Shown one piece after another: positions 34,763 through 45,342 of a stretch of 64,000 nt of DNA. The notes under the pieces were generated by a model. It was not told where the DNA came from and did no database searches. It worked only from the letters and a program-made list of their open reading frames with translations. The translations under genes were made by a program, and so were the position numbers. Position 1 is the first letter of the stretch. Each line of letters opens with the position of its first letter. The stretch spans positions 1 to 64,000 of the forward strand of contig JAJIRX010000147.1 in the NCBI GenBank assembly GCA_023853785.1, written 5' to 3'. The stretch comes from Psilocybe azurescens (lineage: Eukaryota > Basidiomycota > Agaricomycetes > Agaricales > Agrocybaceae).

Positions 34763-35890
34763 ATGTCGTCATCCTCATCATCCTCTTCTACTAAACTCAC
34801 CACTGACGAGAGCCATGCAGAAGTCCCCGTCCCCGTATCCAAGGAGAGAGACAAAGAGAGTACACCACTGGAGCCTAATTCCGACTCTGAGGATAAAGAG
34901 GAGGACAACAACGAACCAACGACTGAAGAGACAACCCCAGCACCGGACGCAGCGGCGCAATGGCAGGCGGTCTGGAGCCCGGACTATAACGCGTACTACT
35001 TCTTCAACGCCGCCACGCAGCAGACTACATGGACGAACCCGCTTGTCCCGGAGGGCGCCTCTGCCTCTGCCTCCACCGACACCCTGCAGCAGCAAGCCTC
35101 CGAGGCAGCAGAAGTGCAAGAACAAGAGCAAGAGCAAGAAGATGAATCTGAACCCAGCTCTAGCTCGAGCGCACGGCAGCCCCCAATGTCTGCAGTCGCA
35201 GCCCAGAACGCAGCCATCGAAGCCGCCGCCCTCGCGCAGGGCATCGACCCCCTCCTCGCGCGGCTCGATCCATCGCTCGTTGCGTCAGCCACGGCTCCTG
35301 GACAGTTGGTTCCAGGATGTGAGTCCTCTCTTCTTAAAACCCTCCCTCCTTCCTTCCCTCTTCGTTCCAAGCAAACAACTCACTGACTTTTGACCTTTCG
35401 AAACCCAACCCAACTAAATCCCACTCCCACTCCCACTCCCAATTTCGATCCTAATTCCACAGCCCTCCCAACATTCACAGCACAATTCAACGCCCGCACC
35501 GGGCGCTTCGCATCCGTATCTTCGTCGTCGTCGTCCCTCGTTCCCTCCTCTTCATCATCAACTGCAGTCCGCACACCCGCGCATCTCTCGGAGTACGAGC
35601 GCGCGAAGCGCATGAGTTCCTTCTACTTCGACGTCGACAAGTGGGAGGAGGATCTCGCGAAGCGCGGGGGCGGCTCATGGGCGAGGAGGGCGAAGCAGGC
35701 GCAGGAGAAGACGGAGAGGGCGGGAAGAAGAGGAAGAGGCCAAGTAAGAAGGATATTGTGCGTCATTTTCATTTCCTTCTGTTTTCGATGTGGGTTGTGT
35801 TGATTTCATTTTGCTTTTGCTTTATAGGAGCGGTTTAAGGAACAGAAAAAGCAGAAGAAGATCGCAAAAACGGCGTGGTTGCGTACATAG
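34763..35890 (+). CDS. WW-domain protein
   Basis: Exons 34763-35318, 35463-35757 and 35828-35890 give about 304 residues. An acidic, Ser/Thr-rich N-terminus precedes one WW domain (residues about 69-98: WQAVWSPDYNAYYFFNAATQ, then QTTWTNPL) with both tryptophans and the final proline. Then come a Gln/Glu-rich stretch, LPTFTAQFNARTGRF, a Ser run, and YERAKRMSSFYFDVDKWEE. The basic end is KKRKRPSKKDIERFKEQKKQ...AWLRT. The basic nuclear-type tail recalls basidiomycete WW proteins linked to RNA processing, which is inference only. A G5 run (35666-35670) lacks one base; six G restores the frame into the KKRKRP tail. Confidence 0.85.
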
Positions 35891-36435
35891 GTGCAGGTTC
35901 GATTTGATACATGCATGTACTTGTTTTCTTTTTCTTTTTCCTCAACATGTACAACCCATCGTCATCGGTTTTTTTCCTGTGGCGGTTCAAACAGTCACTC
36001 ACTACAGTAACAAGCAGTTAGCAGTCGCCTTGGGGTTGTGAAACTATTTCACCGGATCTCGAACTATCCTGTCTTCCTAATATCCCAACTTGCAGCCTCA
36101 CTAAAGTGCCTACATATTTTTAGAGCACGAGATCTGCTGTCCTTTTCCGTTCAATTTCAGGATATGTATCATTGGAAGTTTCTAAAACACAGAGCGGTGG
36201 ACGCCAAGCAGCCAATGTGTCTAATTAGCCACCCTTTTCAATGGACTGGAAACGTGGTCCACATAAGTATACGGGTTTTGCGGAACAAATTCAAGGTAAA
36301 AACTCCTCGCGTATGAGGCCAGCGAGCATTCGAGCTTCAGATATTATACGCCAGTCTTGAGTGAGTCCCCCAATTGAAACTCCGCTATATCTGTCTGATC
36401 TTGACCCTAATTTCGTCAATAACCACAACCACCAC
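35891..36435. other. intergenic region, partly duplicated USP promoter
   Basis: The last 80 bp, from the block CCCCAATTGAAACTCCGC, match the DNA just upstream of the USP gene at 44.16-44.23 kb. The rest holds no supported gene. Confidence 0.5.
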
Positions 36436-36780
36436 CATGTCCAACGCCCTAGCGCCTCCGCTGCGGAGCGCAATGAAGCAGCCATCTCGCCCAAGCTCGC
36501 CCATTGCATCCCCAACTCGGCCGCGTGCCCCTCCCTCTCCCCTCCCTTTACAAGCACCGGAGTCTCCTCATCCAAGGGCAAGGTGAACTACACGCACAAA
36601 TTATCCTTCGACACCTTTGAGAACCCGGTCACGAGCATGTTCTCCTTCACGCTGCGTGGGCAACACGCCCGTCTTTCTGTGCACGGCGAGCCCCAACGAG
36701 AGCGGCCGGTGGGCAATCGATACGCTCGCCCAGCAACCTCCTCATCCATGCCACCAGCAGCGGTTCTGGCGGTGGCGTAA
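36436..36780 (+). pseudogene. truncated duplicate of the universal stress protein gene
   Basis: The opening MSNALAPPLRSAMKQPSRPS is identical to that of the gene at 44236, with the same leader. The low-complexity middle is shortened by roughly 180 bp. The segments VNYTHKLSFDTFENP, MFSFTLR and VFLCTASPNESGR are still readable in other frames. Similarity ends before the first intron of the full gene, so the adenine-nucleotide-binding part is missing. A non-functional partial duplicate. Confidence 0.85.
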
Positions 36781-38251
36781 GCCTTGTACTTTGCATTTTA
36801 TGCCATCCGAGTCTCTATGGCAAAGCACCTAACACTCCTGCTGTCTCATTTCCCTCTCATTTCCCCCTCCATATCATCTCCGCACCAACCGAGAGTATTT
36901 CGCATTCAATTTCAGTATACTTACATTGCCGTTCTCAATCCCTAGTTCAACGTTGCCACACTATAGGATACTGGGCTGAAAGACACACAGCCTGGATCTC
37001 AGCTGAAAGGTGTGAGTGTCGGTGTTGGGCTAATTCGCCGGTTGAGACTGCTACATCATACATGTAGCAAGCTCCCCAAATTTGTCACCGTCATCAAAAT
37101 GTCAGCGCCAGCGCCACTAAACCAAGGATCCCCGGGACGCTACGACGATCCACGAGTCGCTGTACTCGAACGTGTGGTTCATCAAGGCGTGCCAGTGCGC
37201 AAGATTGGGCTCGGGGAACATCTCGATAAAGCCCGAAGAAGAGCTGCAGTATTCAGGCCCAGAGGATGGGCGCTATCTACAGCTCGGTGACTGGGCTTCA
37301 TCAGAATATGGCTGTCGCCTATGTGGTCCGTCAAAAGTTCCTTCAGACTGGTTCCGAATCTGGGCATCTTCTTCCAGTGCATCCGCTCTTGACTTCGCCC
37401 GCAAACAATGTCCTACACAGTTGTCTTGGATCCTAACAGCCTGATATACTTTAGTTTAACTGTGTAACGACAATAACTAACTCATGGTTGGAATTTCGCC
37501 CTGGTGTTTGTTCATTGCAAGTTCATTGAGCCTTAGGTGGAACTGATTTCTAAAGTAAAACTCGGGACTCAGACGCCTGATTCTGTGGGTTTTTTGTACC
37601 CCTTCTGATGCTTTCAATTACTCCAATTCCGGGATCTTTTGTGGACCTTGGAGTCATGTTATTGTTTTCTGCTTCCACGCTTCGACACCGTAACGCCACC
37701 CATCAAAGAGTATGGAAGATTTCTGACTCGTTTTCTCTGCTGGAGTCCTGAAACTTGTTATCTCCTCGTATCTTCGGAAATTGTTCGGATATCTAACAGC
37801 TGAATGTTGCCTGGGTTTTGGATACGGCTAATTTGACCCCTTATGCATATTTATATTTCATTTATTTGTCTTGAATACCTCAGGAAATGCAGAGAATGGC
37901 TTACTTCGAGCGTTGCCTGATAATTTACTCCCACATCACTTCGTCGTTTCGTCATCTCAACAAGTTGCCTTGTGATACTGCTTACTTCTTTTCCGCCTTC
38001 AAGGCCCAACTAGCCAAAAAAGCAGTTGAATCAGAAAACATGATTAGTTCGCGGCCTTTACATTTTCTTGCTTGGAATTCTTTCGACCCTTTCAGACCAA
38101 GGAGTGCAGAATCCGACTTGCCTCATGTTGGTTTCTTATCGTAGCTGATCACTCCCCTCGAATTGCGCAGCATCAGGTTGAAATGCCATAAAAACTGGAC
38201 AAGAATCTGGAAACCCTTCCATCCCCCTTCCCTGATTCATCTCAGATTACC
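36781..38251. other. intergenic region upstream of P3
   Basis: A plus-strand segment around 37150-37320 (SNVWFIKACQCARLGSGNIS and LQLGDWASSEYGC) looks like a fragment of a coding exon, but I do not recognise it and see no neighbours. From about 37.5 kb the DNA is homologous to the 5' flank of P2. Confidence 0.4.
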
Positions 38252-38851
38252 ATGTCCCACTCGACCTTTGCCACTGATTTTTCTTCTTCGTCATTCGTTC
38301 TGACCAACATGAACGACGATCTCTATAACGCTGAACTGGAATTCGCTTCTATATGGTGTACAACATCTGACTACAGCCAATGGCGCATCACCTTCAAGTT
38401 CATCGACACTGTGAGGGACTTCATCTCCATAAATTTCAAGTTGGTTTCTGGTTATTCTCTAGCACAGCAGATGCCCAATCCAGATGGCCGAAACTACACC
38501 CGAATTCTTATAATTCCCAATGTTCGCCTACACACAACCAGTGTTAATGTTGTTGATCTGGCCCATGTTCCGGTCAGGCAAGGCACTAGAATTCGTGACA
38601 TAATGCGGCTAATGCATAATCACATGCCGTACTACGAGCTCACCGCACGCGATTATGGCTATTCTGGTTGGGTTGTAGCTCACACTCGCAACTTTCTGCA
38701 AAATGGAGTGCTCATTAACACACCTGGAAGTGATGTGCTCGCAACGATTCAAAGCCGAGTCACAGAGTACAACAGACGTCCCGGGTATGTCGGCTCAGCG
38801 GAATCACTATGGCCATTTGTCGAGGGATCAGTGCACAGCGGACCTCCTTAA
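38252..38851 (+). CDS. family 2 copy P3: DUF7770-like protein, intact
   Basis: A single exon of 199 residues, the cleanest family 2 member. After a short variable N-terminus come DDLYNAELEFASIWCTTSDY, QWRITFKFIDTVRDF, a central variable strand region, then RIRDIMRLMHNHMPYYELTA and YSGWVVAHTRNFLQNG. It ends ESLWPFVEGSVHSGPP before TAA. No signal peptide, membrane segment or known catalytic motif is present. The alternating hydrophobic pattern suggests a compact beta-rich cytosolic fold, tentatively DUF7770-like. Its 3' end faces that of intact copy E 585 bp away, making this the only module in which both partners read as intact. Confidence 0.8.
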   Translation: MSHSTFATDFSSSSFVLTNMNDDLYNAELEFASIWCTTSDYSQWRITFKFIDTVRDFISINFKLVSGYSLAQQMPNPDGRNYTRILIIPNVRLHTTSVNVVDLAHVPVRQGTRIRDIMRLMHNHMPYYELTARDYGYSGWVVAHTRNFLQNGVLINTPGSDVLATIQSRVTEYNRRPGYVGSAESLWPFVEGSVHSGPP

Positions 38852-39436
38852 TTTAGATCGATAGCCTCTCAAGGCAGTAGTCCCCGGTGTGTAATATTTT
38901 ATTGTGTGTCGATTTTCTTGGTGCTTAACCCTTATTATGCAGTCAAGCAATTTACCCGTATCACATGGATTGTGCTCGACATGTCCTGTTAGCAATTTAT
39001 TAGATCCTATTACTTTTCTGCCTGATATCATGTTTTGTGGCCTACCTGATGTTTACCTTTACAAACCATCTTCCTTCTATGTCCAGTGCCATGTTGTATT
39101 TTGTAGCCTACCTGATTGCAAGCCTGGCGCCCTAGTCTTACCATAGCCCCTTTCCATATTATCTTCTATATCTAAGTACACGTGGCTGCGATCCCCAACC
39201 TTTTCCTTTGACCGCGACTTCTCTTTGACTCTCTTTACGCACCGTACATATCTGCTACCTAGTCAGTCGTTCAATCGATCTATCGTTCCGGGCTTTCACC
39301 GATCTTTACAAGTAACTGTATGTATTAGGATATATGATTCACAAGCTGCACCTCACCAATGTGCACAAAGGAACAGAATGGCAAATATGTATGTACATAC
39401 GAAATGGGGACATCCTGATAACATATAAGCGATGAT
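38852..39436. other. convergent 3' region between P3 and copy E
   Basis: No gene is supported. It probably contains the 3' untranslated regions of both neighbours. The part next to P3 resembles the 3' flanks of P2 and P4 (GATTTTCTTTCTGTTTAT-like blocks). Confidence 0.4.
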
Positions 39437-41126
39437 TTAGATAGATGGTGGCCAATATTCCTGCCGAGGGACTTCAGAGGCCGATTTGGCCACATTTCTA
39501 ATGAACTGACTCCATATACCATCAAGCTCAGAAGAAGAGCCCACGATAAAGGTGTACCATCGCTTCCACGAATGAGGAGCCTTGTCATAGCTACTCATCC
39601 CCAGGGATTCTAGCCAAGAAGGATAGAATCCACTTTCCGCCCAATCAATAACCCACAGCACACCACTGTCCGAAAGCATGACATTACCTACACTGAGGTC
39701 ACAATGTGTTAGTACCGGTGTCCAATCGCAGGTGGGCGGAAAATCCGGTTCTGGATATGGGGGAGTGAGGCCAGGATTGAACATGCGGAAATCCTCGCAG
39801 GCAGAAATCCAATTAATATAGGCTATATGTGCAATCCAGTTGCGGAATGTTTCGACGTCTCGGAATGGTCCGTTCCATAGGTCGGGTTCGAAAAGGTGTC
39901 CTTTGACATGACCCCGTTCAATATTGCCCGGTCTGTCTCTGGTAATACGTCGCATCTGGGAGACATACATTCTAAGGGTGCATGCAATGCGAAACTGATA
40001 GAAGGCGCTGAGCGAGTCCCAGCACTCGAGAAGCATTGAGCCCGGAATGAAATCAGTGATGAGCACTTCCTTAAGATGAAGATATCGGGGCTGGGGTACC
40101 GGTATGGTGGTATGAGAGCGCACAAAGATGTTGCTGAATCTCTCGAAGGGATCAAGGCGTTTGAGAATCAAAGTTGGCGCAATCTTGAATGTTGGGGCAC
40201 AGTTGATTATCGAGTTTGCGGAAGCTGCGAGACGTTTATTATAAGCAACGGCTTCCGGCGTTTTAATCATCTCCCATGCGGTATCGTCATCCGGGATCGT
40301 TGGAAGGTCATCGGAGTCTGGTGTCTGAAAGTGTCATGAGAATCAAATTAAAATCTGGCATTTTATAATCTGAATCGACGAACATCTTTGTTGATATCGG
40401 GAGGCACTGGAAGAGAAAAGGTGAATGCAATTACGTCCAAAGCCCATGATCGCATTCGTTCAAATATTTGATGGATGCGAGATCCAATAGTGGGTCCTAC
40501 GGGGTGCACTTGATCCACTTGATCTCTTTGAGTCGTAGTTACTATCAGAGTGAATAAACATGCAACGTACCTACAGAGCAGCACAGCTCTTCCATACCGT
40601 TTCCACTCAGGGCACTAACAATGGCAGAGTCTACCGAGCTAAAGAGAGTAATCCTTGTCGTCAAGCCTCCAGGATACTTGACGTAGTCTGAATCCTGTTC
40701 TAGAGAATCCTGTTTTGTTCCTACGATATGAAACGCCTTCCGCTGCTCCCAATACTTGTCGCGAACAAGCTTTCCATATTGGGTTATCAAGTCCCAAAAT
40801 TTTGTATCTAGACCAAAGGTAAGTAGAATAGCATCTGATTCATTCATTAACCCCGAAGCATTCATGTCTGCTTCCTGGGCTAAGAATAGAAAACGATGAC
40901 CATCGCTAGGCCTAAGGTAAACATATTCATTCTAAAATGTGATCAGTGCATTAACTTTCAAAGCCGAATGATCCACGGCACAGCATATGGATACTTACCA
41001 ACCGTTGACAAAGTATTGTCCGTCCAGTTCCTGGACCCCCTACATGAAAGCGGGGTTAACCCCAGCGTTTCATTTCACGAGCTCAGTTCACGTACCAAGA
41101 ATAGATATCCTAATATCCGTTGGCAT
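39437..41126 (-). CDS. family 1 copy E: Ras-like domain fused to APH-type kinase, intact
   Basis: Minus-strand exons 41126-41096, 41039-40999, 40931-40571, 40523-40384 and 40324-39437 join in one frame, 486 residues. The Ras-like half has P-loop GGPGTGRTIL (Arg for the usual Lys), AQEADMNASGL in place of the switch II DxxGQE, and VGTKQD. The linker PVPPDINKD is followed by the APH half, with TIPVPQPRYLHLKEVLITDF, THCDLSVGNVML and VIDWAESGFYPSW. Both catalytic Asp residues are present. The fourth intron uses the donor GAT|GTTCGT, conserved across copies. The gene was duplicated in tandem to give copy F upstream. The substrate and any partner are unknown. Confidence 0.85.
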
Positions 41127-41782
41127 CTCAATGAGAAAGACTGCAAGAGCTGGAAGCAAATCACTGCTCTGGATCAAAAATTAGGATAGAGATACAGTAA
41201 GACGATTCAGCCCTTTCCGCGGAGCTTGGGCAAGCTTTGGCGTGAGGTGTGCCAGAGTTAGGTTGTGGGATGAAGTAAAGGGCTAGGATTGCCATCATGT
41301 GGCGCAGTGTCTGCATGATGCCGTGAGATTTTCATTTTTCGCACGGATACCAATCTGCAGTATTAGTCATTAAACGTCGACGTCGTCGACAAACGCCTTG
41401 TTATGTATGAAGTGGGGCGCAAGTGTATGTTAAATATTGATACTGATTGCGTCACTAACACGTGTTAGATACAAGTGTCCACGATATGGCCACTCACCCA
41501 AGGAAAAGTGCACCAAGGGCCTCCTTAAGTTGAGTGTTCCTCCTTTCAGACAGAAGTTACTACTGTAAGCGAAATGCTCTTCTTATGTGTCACTACTTGT
41601 CGTTCATGATGATAGTACTCACAGCCCTCTTGGTTAGTTCTGAGCTTTTCTCAATATCTCAGTGATACCATTTTTCTTTCTATCATATGCATTCTTCTCT
41701 ACTATTTGATACGCACACAAACTCAACTCAGACAGAACGCTATCTAGTTAAACATAGATTGTGCCGTACGATCGCGTAGTAT

Positions 41783-43452
41783 CTAGATAGGTGAAGGCCA
41801 GTAATCATCGCGAAGAAGGTCTGATGCAGAAGTGGCTACGGCCTTTATGAAATGACTCCAAATAAAATCGATCTCAGAAGAAGAGTCCGTAATAAACCAG
41901 TACCATTGTTTCCATGACTCAGGCGCATGGTCATAACGCCTCATACCTATGGATTCCAACCAAGGGGATAAAATCCGCTATATGCCCAATCGATAACCCA
42001 TAGTACGCCGTCATCTGAAAGCATGACGTTACCGAGGCTAAGATCACAATGAGTGAGTACTGGTATCCAATCACATCTGGGAGGGAATTTTAGTTTTGAT
42101 GGCGAGGCATTGATGTCAGATTCGTCGCTGTCGCTCCTAATCCAACCCGTATAGGCGATATGTTGTATCCGTTACGAAAAGTCTCCACATCACGAAAAGG
42201 GCCATTCCATAGGTCAGGTTCGAAGAGGTGTCCCTTGACAAGGCCTCGATCAATGCTACCTGGTCTCTCGCTGGTAATACGCCGCATCTGAGAGACATAT
42301 CTCCTAAGGGTGCAGGCAATGCGAAACTGGTAGAACGCGCTCAGCGAGTCCCAGCAAGCCAGAAGCATTGATCCGGGAATAAAATCAGTGATGAGTGCTT
42401 TTTGAGATGAAGGTATCGAGGCTGCGGTACTGGGATGTTGGTATGAGCACGAACAAAGATGTTGTTGAATCTCTCGGATGGATCCAGTCGTTTAAGAATC
42501 AATGTCGGAGCAATTTTCCATGTGGGAGCAGACTTGAATATCGAGTTGCTGTAATCTGCGAGACGTCTGTTATACGCAACGGCTTCCGGTAAATCACACA
42601 TCGTCCACGCGGTATTATCATCCGGAATAGCTGGAAGGTCATCGGAGTCTGGTGTCTGAAAGTAAACAGAATCAAAATACAATCTAGCATTTAACATCTG
42701 AAACAACGAACATCTTTGTTGACGTCAGGAGGCACTGGAAGAGAAAAGATGAATGCAATCACGTCTAAACCCCACACCCGCATTTGTTCAAATGATTTTT
42801 TGAAGGCTAGATCCGATTGAGGGCCGTACGGGGTGCCTTCGATCCACTTGATCTTGTTTGAGTCCCGTTACATTAGAATATAGCCAGTATGCAACGCACC
42901 TACAGAGCAGCACAGCCCCTCAATACCGTTTCCTCTGAGAGCACCAACAATAGCAGAATCTATCGATGTAAAGAGAGTAATCATTGTCGTTAACCTGCCA
43001 GGGTACCTGACGTAGTCGGAATTATGCTCTAGAGAATCCTGTTTCGTTCCTATGACATAGAAAGCCTTCCGGTGCTCCCAATAGTTGTGGCGAACAAGCT
43101 TCCCATATTGGTTTATCAAGTCACCAAAATCTGTATCTAGACCAAAAGTAAGTAAAATGGCATCTGACTCATTCATCAACCCCGAAGCATTCATGTCTGC
43201 TTCCTGGGCTAAGAATAGAAAACGATGACCATCGCTAAGCCTAAGGTAAACATATTCATTCTAAAATGTGATAAGTGCATTAGCTTTCAAAGCCAAATGA
43301 CCCAACGGCACATCACAAGGATACTTACCAACCGTTGACAAAGTATTGTCCGTCCAGTTCCTGGACCCCCTACATGAAAGCGGGGGTTAACTTCAGCGTT
43401 TCATTTCACGAGCTCACGTACCAAGAATAGATATCCTAATATCCGTTGGCAT
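41783..43452 (-). pseudogene. family 1 copy F: recent tandem duplicate of copy E, broken
   Basis: Very similar to copy E, including 300 bp of 5' flank, offset by about 2.33 kb. The Ras-like part is intact (GGPGTGRTIL, IGTKQD, GNGIEGLCCSV). The linker is degraded: the frame reads a stop after SSLQKII. The kinase exon is shifted at LHLKK (a T5 run near 42400) and again in the FRNWIAHI region. THCD-like and IDW-like segments remain visible. The linker damage and the second shift suggest true inactivation, though one shift could be a homopolymer error. The Ras-like part alone might still be expressed. Confidence 0.75.
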
Positions 43453-44235
43453 TTCAATGAGAAAGACCGCAAGAGCTGGAAGCAAAATCACTGTGCCGAA
43501 TAAAAATCAAGATAGGTATACAGTAGGACGATTCAGCCCTTTCCGCGGAGCTTGGGCAAGCGTTGGCGTGAGGTGTGCCAGAGTTAGGTTGTGGGATGAA
43601 GCAAAGGGGTTATGGATTGCCATCAAGTGGCGCAGTGTCACTGCATGATGCCGTGAGAATTTCATTTTCTTGCACAGATGCCAATCCAGTTTTCATACTG
43701 CAGTATTAGTCATTAAACGTCGACGTCGTCGACAAACGCCTTGTTATGTAGGAAGTGGGGCGCAAGTGTATGTGAAATATTAATACTGATTGCGTCAGTA
43801 ACACATGTTAGATACAAGTGTCCACATTCAAAATTTAACAGGTAAATATAATTTGCTTGGTTGATATACCAGATATGTATCTTCGTTCAAGTTGTCTTTG
43901 GTTGAGCAACACAAGCGGTTCGATGAGCTTCATTATTCATTACTAGTTGCGTCTGAATGTAAAGATATAGTGCCCCCGTTTTACTTATAGCACCAGCCAA
44001 AGATTTTGAGAGAATTCCGCAGAGGAACTGCCATCGCTTGAAGCTCGATTTGCAACAGCGACCATGGAGGATACAAAATTTTGTCCACATTCACATACTC
44101 AGCACAGGCGCGCAGCCAAATAAACTTGCAGGAAGTTAGAGAGGATATCATATGCCGCTGCGAGTCCCCAATTGAAACTCCGCGATATCAGTGACTCCTT
44201 GTCTGATCTTGACTCTATTTCCGTTAATAACGACC
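43453..44235. promoter_or_regulatory. divergent region between copy F and USP
   Basis: About 43.45-43.83 kb is a near copy of 41.13-41.48 kb, the shared 5' flank of copies E and F, including the palindromic block ACGTCGACGTCGTCGAC. The last 80 bp are the USP leader that is also found at 36.36 kb. No gene is seen. Confidence 0.55.
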
Positions 44236-45342
44236 ATGTCCAACGCACTCGCGCCTCCGCTGCGGAGCGCAATGAAGCAACCATCGCGCCCAAGCTCGCC
44301 CATCGCATCTCCCCAACTCGGCCGCGTGCCTCTCCCTCCCTCTCCAAGCACCGGAATCCTTTCATCCGATGCTGCTGCCGCATCCGCATCCGCATCCGTC
44401 TCCTCCTCGCCCAAAGAGCTCACACATCCCCTACCCTCCTCGCATTCCCTCTCTCCTCCTCTCCACTCCTCCATGCACCACCATAATCAAGACAAGGACA
44501 AGGAAACCCATCACCACCCCGCCCACAGCGCCGGCATGGTGAACTACACGCCCAAAGTGTCCTTCGACACCTTCGAGAATCCGGCCGCAAGCATGTTCTC
44601 CTTCACGCTGCGTGCGCAGACGGACAGTTACCGCCGTACGCGCAATACGCGCGTCTTCCTGTGCGCGGCGAGCCCCGACGAGAGCGGCCGCGAGGCGCTC
44701 GACTGGGCGATCGATACGCTCGTCCAGGACGGTGACGAGCTGATTGTGTTCAGAGGCGTGGATGAAGATGAGCTAGGTGCGTATCTCTTTCTCTCTCTCA
44801 CTATCCATTACATCACTGGAAAACGATCCAACCTGACCTTTCCATACCACCCACCTCCTATCTATCCCCCATCCCCCAGCTGCAAAAGACCATGACCTAA
44901 TCCGCGAAGACGCTCGCGAGTTCCTCGAGACCATCAAAAAATCCGCCGCCTCCTCGCCCGACCGGCAGCTCTCGCTCATCCTCGAGTACGTCGCAGGCAA
45001 GATCACAGACTCCATCGACCGCCTAATCGCGCTATACCGGCCCGACTCGCTCGTCGTCGGCACGCGCGGGCGCAGGTTCGGGGTCGGGCTCGTCCAGGGG
45101 CTCGGTGCCGGCCTGGGGTTGGGAGTTGGGGCTGGGGGTATTGGGAGTGTTAGCAAGTGAGTTTGCTTTTTTGAGTTGGGTTTTTGTTTTTGTGATGTTG
45201 ATTGTAAAATGTATGATGTGTTAGATACTGCCTCTCGCATTCACCTGTCCCGGTCATCGTCGTCCGCCCAGGCAGGAAACTCCGCAAAGCGGTCGAGAAA
45301 CGACGGGCGGATCCAAAGAGGGGCAAACATTTCGAGCCCTAA
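44236..45342 (+). CDS. universal stress protein (UspA family)
   Basis: Exons 44236-44776, 44880-45156 and 45225-45342 encode 311 residues without frame errors. A disordered Ser/Pro/His-rich N-terminus of about 125 residues is followed by VSFDTFENP and then the USP domain. The domain runs from TRVFLCAASPDESGREALDW and IVFRGVDEDELG to DSLVVGTRGRRFGVGL, and closes with YCLSHSPVPVIVVRPGRK. The G-x(2)-G-x(9)-G-[ST] nucleotide loop is partly expanded by a Gly-rich insert. The N-terminal extension and the DTFENP motif are typical of fungal USPs. Role: stress-related, biochemical activity unassigned. A truncated copy lies at 36436. Confidence 0.92.
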
